Translations under genes and position numbers: made by a program
DNA from: an uncultured Lentisphaeria bacterium
GTDB lineage: Bacteria; Verrucomicrobiota; Lentisphaeria; JABSQK01; CAJWLW01
Length of the DNA stretch: 37,781 nt
NCBI GenBank assembly: GCA_913042885.1
Contig: CAJWLW010000012.1
Coordinates: 1 to 37,781 of the forward strand
Direction: 5' to 3'
Notes under the pieces: model-generated
What the model was told of the DNA's origin: nothing
What the model saw: the letters and a program-made list of their open reading frames with translations, nothing else
Databases searched by the model: none
Shown here: positions 33,833 through 37,781 of the stretch, piece by piece
Position numbering within the stretch: the first letter of the stretch is position 1
Layout of the letters: every line of letters begins with the position of its first letter

Positions 33833-34933
33833 TCAGAGGTTCTCCCGCATCCGGCAGCAGCGCACGTAGGTCACAGATTCCTCAGTGACATAGTACATAA
33901 CGACGATTGTCCCATCCGACAACTCCGCGATCGACGGCGTACCGAACGTGAAAAAGTGCCAGGACGTCAGCACTTCCTGCTCGACATCCTGTTTCGCGGC
34001 CAGGACCGGTGCCGTACGGATGGTCGCCGGCTCGACGCCCCAGATCTCGACGTGGTCCGGTTCACTGAATGTCGTGCCATCGACACCCGACAAGTGCGCG
34101 CGAATCCCGAATGGCGCCCGCCGGTGGTTGGTCACCGCCAGCACCCGCCCGCTCCGTAACGCACACAGGGCCGTACGCTGCCCCCAGAAACCGCTGTCTC
34201 GGGTTGCCGTCCAGCTCCGCCCGAGGTCGCTTGAAGTGGCCATATGCACATTGAGACCACAATCCGTCTCCATGTCATGAGTCCAGTAGGCCGCGAGCAG
34301 TTGGCCGTTTGCCAGCTGGGTGATGTCTATGTCGAAATGAAACGGGTTCTTGCTCACCAGCGTCGGCAGCACGGGGTCCCAGGTCCGCCCGCCGTCCATC
34401 GAACGTGAAATCAGATTCACCATAGTGCCTGCAGGTGCCACATCGCCGTCGCCTTTGCCCTCGCCCGTCGCGATGATTGTACCGTCCGCAAGCCCGGTCA
34501 TCTCGCTGGCACCGGCAACTGCGCCGAACAGTTCGGGATCGTAAACCTCTACCTCGGACCAGGACATACCGCCATCATGGGAACGTACCTGGAGGTTGAC
34601 GCCGTGTTCTTCGATTCGCTCACAAACCTTGACCCCCGCCACGACCTCGCCGTCGGGCAAAACCGCGAAGCCCCGCGACCATTGAGCACCGACTGCAATT
34701 TCGTCCGATTTGAGAAGAACACCCGTACAGTGCCAGGTCATGCCGCCGTCGGTGGAGCGGTGCAGCTTGACAATGCCGTCCGCGCTCTCGCGCGCCGTAC
34801 CGTGACGGCATGCACAAAGAAGCGTGTCATCCGGTAAAGCGACAACATACGGAAACGCAACATATTGACTGACCCGGTGTGGTTCCGCATTGAGATGAAC
34901 AATGCTGTGATCGAGAATGTTCAGAACAGCCAT
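33833..34933 (-). CDS. Asp-box (BNR) repeat, exo-sialidase-like beta-propeller protein
   Basis: A 366-residue protein with four well-kept Asp boxes, S-x-D-x-G-x-x-W, at residues 60-67, 118-125, 178-185 and 234-241, the hallmark of six-bladed sialidase-type propellers. An RIP-like Arg motif is not obvious, so true sialidase activity is doubtful; many such proteins in environmental bacteria are exo-sialidase-like with unknown substrates. A start at 34933 is chosen because GAGGAA lies just before the ATG and because the longer frame (to 35203) overlaps the aminotransferase. The aminotransferase ends 10 bases upstream, so the two are co-transcribed. No signal peptide. Confidence 0.88.
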   Translation of the reverse strand: MAVLNILDHSIVHLNAEPHRVSQYVAFPYVVALPDDTLLCACRHGTARESADGIVKLHRSTDGGMTWHCTGVLLKSDEIAVGAQWSRGFAVLPDGEVVAGVKVCERIEEHGVNLQVRSHDGGMSWSEVEVYDPELFGAVAGASEMTGLADGTIIATGEGKGDGDVAPAGTMVNLISRSMDGGRTWDPVLPTLVSKNPFHFDIDITQLANGQLLAAYWTHDMETDCGLNVHMATSSDLGRSWTATRDSGFWGQRTALCALRSGRVLAVTNHRRAPFGIRAHLSGVDGTTFSEPDHVEIWGVEPATIRTAPVLAAKQDVEQEVLTSWHFFTFGTPSIAELSDGTIVVMYYVTEESVTYVRCCRMRENL

Positions 34934-34943
34934 GCGTTCTTCC

Positions 34944-35867
34944 TCACGGAACCGGAGCTTCGGCGATCTCTTTGTACACATCTTTTCCGACCAACCCACT
35001 CCAGTGGTCGAGAATACGGCGCCACATCGGTCCCGGTTTACCATTACCGATCTCGGTGCCGTTGAGCTTGGACACCGGCGCCAGGCAATACGGCGAGCTC
35101 GGCAGCCACGCCTCATCGGCGTTGACCACGTCGTAGGTCTGGATATCCTCCTCGATGAACGGCACGTCGAGCTCGGCAAGAATCTCAGTGACCGTCTGCA
35201 CACTGATGCCCCACAACATGTTCGGGCGCCGTGGAGAAACCACCGTGCCGTCGCGGTAGATCAGGAAGTTCGAGCCGGACGCTTCGGCAATGTTGCCGTT
35301 GACATCCATATAAAGCGGCACGGCCTTGGGGTCAGCCTGCTGGGCCTGCTTGTCGCCGATCCACATGTGCAGGCGATTACGGTGTTTGATCTTGCTGCTC
35401 AATACTTGTGGCGGCACATGCCGAACCGGCGGCGTGACGCAATGGGCGCCTTCGGTAAAGAAGTGTGACCACGCGTGGAACGGCAGCGGGAACGTGTGTT
35501 GCACGTAGGTCGGCGTCAGCCGATCGGCACCGGCCGCGGCGCCGGCATATGTCGAATTGACACCGGCCGTCATATAATAGACGACCGCCAGTTCACGATT
35601 CTCGTAGACCGGCAGATTGCGCTCGACCAGTTCCTCGGTGATTTTCATCGACTCTTCCAGCGACGCGGGCGGCTCGATCCAGGCGTACTTGCAGGACCGA
35701 TAGAAACGCCGGATATGGTCCTCGAGCCGATACGGTTTGCCGTTGAAGGTGCGCACCAGGTCGGTAACCGCGGCGCCGATCACGATACCCAGATCGAACA
35801 TCGGCAGCTTGCAGTCGTCGGCATGAACGAATTCGCCGTTCAGATAGGCAGTAGGTTGGTCGGACAT
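34944..35867 (-). CDS. Class IV (fold type IV PLP) aminotransferase
   Basis: A complete 307-residue branched-chain/D-amino-acid aminotransferase-like protein. The likely PLP lysine is K161 in SSKIKHRNRL (K-x-x-N pattern), followed by E195 in IAEASGSNFLI and the ADEAWLPSS segment. The N-terminal part has YLNGEFV and DLGIVIGAAV, the usual start of the family. It is the paralogue of the truncated gene at the left edge of the window. AAGGAA precedes the ATG. It forms an operon with the sialidase-like gene (10 bases downstream) and the amidohydrolase gene (45 bases upstream). Reaction: transfer of an amino group between an amino acid and a 2-oxo acid; the substrate is not known. Confidence 0.9.
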   Translation of the reverse strand: MSDQPTAYLNGEFVHADDCKLPMFDLGIVIGAAVTDLVRTFNGKPYRLEDHIRRFYRSCKYAWIEPPASLEESMKITEELVERNLPVYENRELAVVYYMTAGVNSTYAGAAAGADRLTPTYVQHTFPLPFHAWSHFFTEGAHCVTPPVRHVPPQVLSSKIKHRNRLHMWIGDKQAQQADPKAVPLYMDVNGNIAEASGSNFLIYRDGTVVSPRRPNMLWGISVQTVTEILAELDVPFIEEDIQTYDVVNADEAWLPSSPYCLAPVSKLNGTEIGNGKPGPMWRRILDHWSGLVGKDVYKEIAEAPVP

Positions 35868-35881
35868 GATGGGTTCCTTGA

Positions 35882-35908
35882 TTTCAGGTTTCAGGGTTCA
35901 GGGTTCAG
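35882..35908. repeat. Short tandem repeat of about 7 bases (TTCAGGG-type)
   Basis: Four imperfect copies: TTTCAGG, TTTCAGGG, TTCAGGG, TTCAG. They fill most of the 45-base gap between the amidohydrolase and aminotransferase genes, just before the AAGGAA ribosome site. On the minus strand they read as CTGAACC units. Confidence 0.75.
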
Positions 35909-35912
35909 AAGG

Positions 35913-36905
35913 CTATTCCACACCGAACAGCTCGGCAGCATTGTTCCAGAAGATGTCTTCGATGTCACTGTCCGACAAACGGGCGGACCAGCAGGCCAGC
36001 TTCAACGAGCGAAGGTGTTCGTGACCGATCAGCGACGGTTGAAAGGCCAACTGCTTCTGATTCCATACCGGTGAATCTTCCTCGACCCAGACGAACGAGT
36101 CGCTGGCACCGAAGGTACGCCCGCGCAGATGGCTGAGGTAAAAATCGGACCCGTACATGAGCTTCTTGTGCCCGAAAAGCCGGATGATCGCTTCGTGAGC
36201 GTGCGGCTCGCAATTGGCGCTGCTGTCGAAGTAAAGATTGTCGAGCCCTTGTAACGCAGGCAGGCCCTCGAGATTGTGGCTCGGTTGAAATCCCCGGGCG
36301 CTGTGAGCCAGGATGAGTTTCATGTTCGGATAGGTCTCACAGTAGTGACGAATCCAATGTTGGTTGCTCGGGTCCGCGACACAACGGGCTTTGACCATGT
36401 GCAGGGTAATCGTCCAACCTTCGTCATCGGCGACTTTTACCAGACGCTCGGGCAGGTAGTCGGGGATGTCCGCCTCCCAGGTTTCTGAGGCATAAGTATA
36501 GTAACACTTGAGACCGTGGAGACCAAGGCGGCGAACCTCCTGCTGCACCCAGTCGGGGTCGTCCTCGGGTTCAATAAAAAAATGACCGCGGCAGGTCGCG
36601 TCCTGAGCGACATTTCGGGCAATCCATTCATTCGTTTCGTGGCGGCGCTCTTTGTTCCAGGGCAGGCTCAAAAACAGGACCGATACCGGCCGGGACGGAT
36701 GCAGGACATCAACGAACTGGCGATAAAGATCCAGGCTCACGTCCGAAGGAAATCCATCGGTCCATACGACCTGCTCGCCATGGTCCGAGTCCCAGATGTG
36801 GGCATGCGCGTCGAATACACGATCAGGCACGAAGGAGGACAACTCACGCTCGAAAAATTCTAAATCCGCGTCGCGGATATAGTCTTCGGGCAGTTCGTCG
36901 GACAT
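35913..36905 (-). CDS. Amidohydrolase (Amidohydro_2 family)
   Basis: A 330-residue metal hydrolase. The first metal motif is H34-x-H36 in FDAHAHIWD, followed by ITLHMVKAR, the His in LAHSARG and the last-strand Asp in YGSDFYLSH. The C-terminus WNNAAELFGVE matches the N-A-x-x-(L/F) end common to this family. It is related to the amidohydrolase at 29122-29910 but longer by an N-terminal helix region. GGGGAG lies 9 bases before the ATG. It is the first gene of the three-gene minus-strand unit with the aminotransferase and Asp-box protein. Hydrolysis of a sugar lactone or a decarboxylation are the common reactions of the group; the substrate is unknown. Confidence 0.87.
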   Translation of the reverse strand: MSDELPEDYIRDADLEFFERELSSFVPDRVFDAHAHIWDSDHGEQVVWTDGFPSDVSLDLYRQFVDVLHPSRPVSVLFLSLPWNKERRHETNEWIARNVAQDATCRGHFFIEPEDDPDWVQQEVRRLGLHGLKCYYTYASETWEADIPDYLPERLVKVADDEGWTITLHMVKARCVADPSNQHWIRHYCETYPNMKLILAHSARGFQPSHNLEGLPALQGLDNLYFDSSANCEPHAHEAIIRLFGHKKLMYGSDFYLSHLRGRTFGASDSFVWVEEDSPVWNQKQLAFQPSLIGHEHLRSLKLACWSARLSDSDIEDIFWNNAAELFGVE

Positions 36906-37219
36906 TATGAGTCTCCCCTTCAGAGTGATTGAGTACCGGAGCTGAGGGTTACTGGTTTATGAAATCTGTCGCAACACGAAAAGACCGCTTTCATTTTCCC
37001 GGCTGCGCGCAAACGCCACCGGTCTTTGTTTTATAAGACTCCAGCACACCAAAACATGACAGTCATCTCGCCTTCCCATTCTTCTCTGTACCCCGGTATA
37101 CTGATACACAATTGTACTGTCTGCGAAGTGGAATGAAAGCGGTCAACGAAGTAACACAGACAAGACATTTAACCTGATTTCTCTTCCTGACGACGATCGG
37201 CGCTCCGGCGCCATTCGCC
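36906..37219. other. Gene-free stretch of 314 bases with inverted repeats
   Basis: No coding region is seen. It contains an AAAGACCG/CGGTCTTT hairpin (36980-37027), a 13-base inverted repeat (36983-36995 with 37132-37144) and the 8-base palindrome ACAATTGT at 37108-37115. It must hold the promoter for the minus-strand unit starting at 36905, but no clear hexamer pair can be given. Confidence 0.55.
36980..37027 (-). terminator. Possible intrinsic terminator after the isomerase gene
   Basis: AAAGACCG at 36980-36987 pairs with CGGTCTTT at 37020-37027 across a 32-base loop that can form a small inner stem. Read on the minus strand, the second arm ends in CTTTTCGTGTT, a weak T-rich tail. It lies about 190 bases after the stop at 37220, which is far for a terminator. 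Confidence 0.35.
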
Positions 37220-37781
37220 TTAATCCAGGTTCTCAGCCCCAGGCGTCCAACCAAACTGTGAAGCCGCGACTCGTGCAGCTTCGCTCAGGACCTGATCTGC
37301 GTTATCTTCGCTCGCCACTGCTTCAATAGTCCGCGGCCCGGCAAACGCAAGTTCGTCCAGTCGTCTGATGAATGGCTGCCAATCGATGATACCGCGACCC
37401 GGCACCCAATGGCAGTCACCGACGCCATCCGAGTCATGCAGATGCAGTGAAAACAGCCTGTCCACCGCAATGTTCAGCTGCCCCAGAGGATCGTGACCGG
37501 AAATCAATGCATGGGTCGTGTCGAGACAGAGGCCGACATGGCTCGGCATGTCATCGATTGTCGCGCGCAGTTCGCTCATATCATGAAACGGCCGCGGCGT
37601 CTCACGATGCGGCAGATTCTCCCAGGCCAGGCGGATACCGATATCGCCGGCGATAGACGCCAACTCAAACATCGATTTGCGGGCCTGCGCGACGCAGGCC
37701 GAGCGATTGTCGTCACTGTAGCCGGATGAGTGCCCGGTGGGATGAACGACGGCCACGCCGGTGCCGATCGCCGCCAGCAGC
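37220..37781 (-). CDS. Sugar phosphate isomerase/epimerase (xylose-isomerase-like TIM barrel), 5'-truncated
   Basis: The C-terminal 187 residues or so of a TIM-barrel isomerase; the frame is open to the right edge, so the start lies outside the window. The full metal set of the family is visible: Glu in LAWENLPH, Asp in CLDTTHAL, His in SLHLHDSDG and Glu in TIEAVAS. This contrasts with the paralogue at 1479-2267, whose last Glu is replaced. After the metal Asp the usual GHGxxDW pattern appears as VPGRGIIDW. Probable cytoplasmic sugar isomerase or epimerase; substrate unknown. It is the same strand as, but about 310 bases before, the amidohydrolase unit. Confidence 0.87.
   Translation of the reverse strand, partial: LLAAIGTGVAVVHPTGHSSGYSDDNRSACVAQARKSMFELASIAGDIGIRLAWENLPHRETPRPFHDMSELRATIDDMPSHVGLCLDTTHALISGHDPLGQLNIAVDRLFSLHLHDSDGVGDCHWVPGRGIIDWQPFIRRLDELAFAGPRTIEAVASEDNADQVLSEAARVAASQFGWTPGAENLD

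Noticed and set aside
37108..37115. ACAATTGT palindrome as a LacI-type operator
   Set aside because: Only 8 bases, no matching second site and no regulator gene in the window; listed only as part of the gap.
36906..37219. tRNA or small RNA gene in the gap
   Set aside because: No cloverleaf or strong continuous fold; only the 8-base hairpin and inverted repeats were seen.

Overview
The window (37,781 bases, GC-rich, no introns, dense genes with Shine-Dalgarno sites and ATGA/GTGA stop-start overlaps) is bacterial chromosome. Its content is DUF4838-type proteins, right-handed beta-helix (pectate-lyase-like) proteins, several Gfo/Idh/MocA oxidoreductases, xylose-isomerase-like TIM barrels, a phytanoyl-CoA dioxygenase-like protein, amidohydrolases and class IV aminotransferases. 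That mix is typical of uncultivated carbohydrate-degrading lineages such as Latescibacterota, Poribacteria, Hydrogenedentota or the PVC group (Planctomycetes, Lentisphaerae, Kiritimatiellae). The exact phylum cannot be fixed from this sequence. I see no rRNA, tRNA, CRISPR array, transposase, integrase, transporter or transcription regulator.

Layout. (A) 1-1402, plus strand: the 3' part of a class IV aminotransferase followed by a metallo-beta-lactamase-fold hydrolase. (B) 1479-9165, minus strand: a seven-gene cluster read as LicC-like nucleotidyltransferase, MetE-core-like zinc protein, alpha/beta hydrolase, unknown protein, Gfo/Idh oxidoreductase, alpha-glucuronidase-like protein and sugar isomerase. 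The first five are coupled by 4-base overlaps or a 4-base gap. (C) 9335-13875, minus strand: three separately spaced genes, namely an atypical Gfo/Idh protein, a membrane-anchored SGNH-TPR protein and an isochorismatase-family hydrolase. (D) 14024-33799, plus strand: one apparent 11-gene operon of about 19.8 kb. It encodes a large TIM-barrel protein, a NodB-like deacetylase, DUF4838-CBM9, beta-helix-CBM9, PhyH-like dioxygenase, a giant beta-helix/beta-helix/DUF4838 fusion, PHP hydrolase, Gfo/Idh, amidohydrolase, SDR and a GH38 alpha-mannosidase. (E) 33833-36905, minus strand: Asp-box sialidase-like protein, a second class IV aminotransferase and a second amidohydrolase. (F) 37220-37781, minus strand: a 5'-truncated second sugar isomerase/epimerase.

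How the parts may work together (inference). The secreted modular proteins of region D (beta-helix, DUF4838, CBM9) probably bind or cut an extracellular glycan. The enzymes without signal peptides (GH38, NodB-like, Asp-box protein, glucuronidase-like protein) would then finish oligosaccharides inside the cell. Three Gfo/Idh proteins, an SDR and two isomerase/epimerase barrels could oxidise and rearrange the released sugars, possibly through keto-sugar intermediates.

The most unusual observation is in the 1,497-residue fusion protein. Its beta-helix and DUF4838 parts are joined exactly at a run of ten A bases, where a one-base slip in either direction ends translation within a few codons. This suggests either slippage-made isoforms or a sequencing-sensitive gene boundary. 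The same modules recur in different combinations in the two neighbouring genes, so the region looks like a module-shuffling workshop for a glycan-degrading system.
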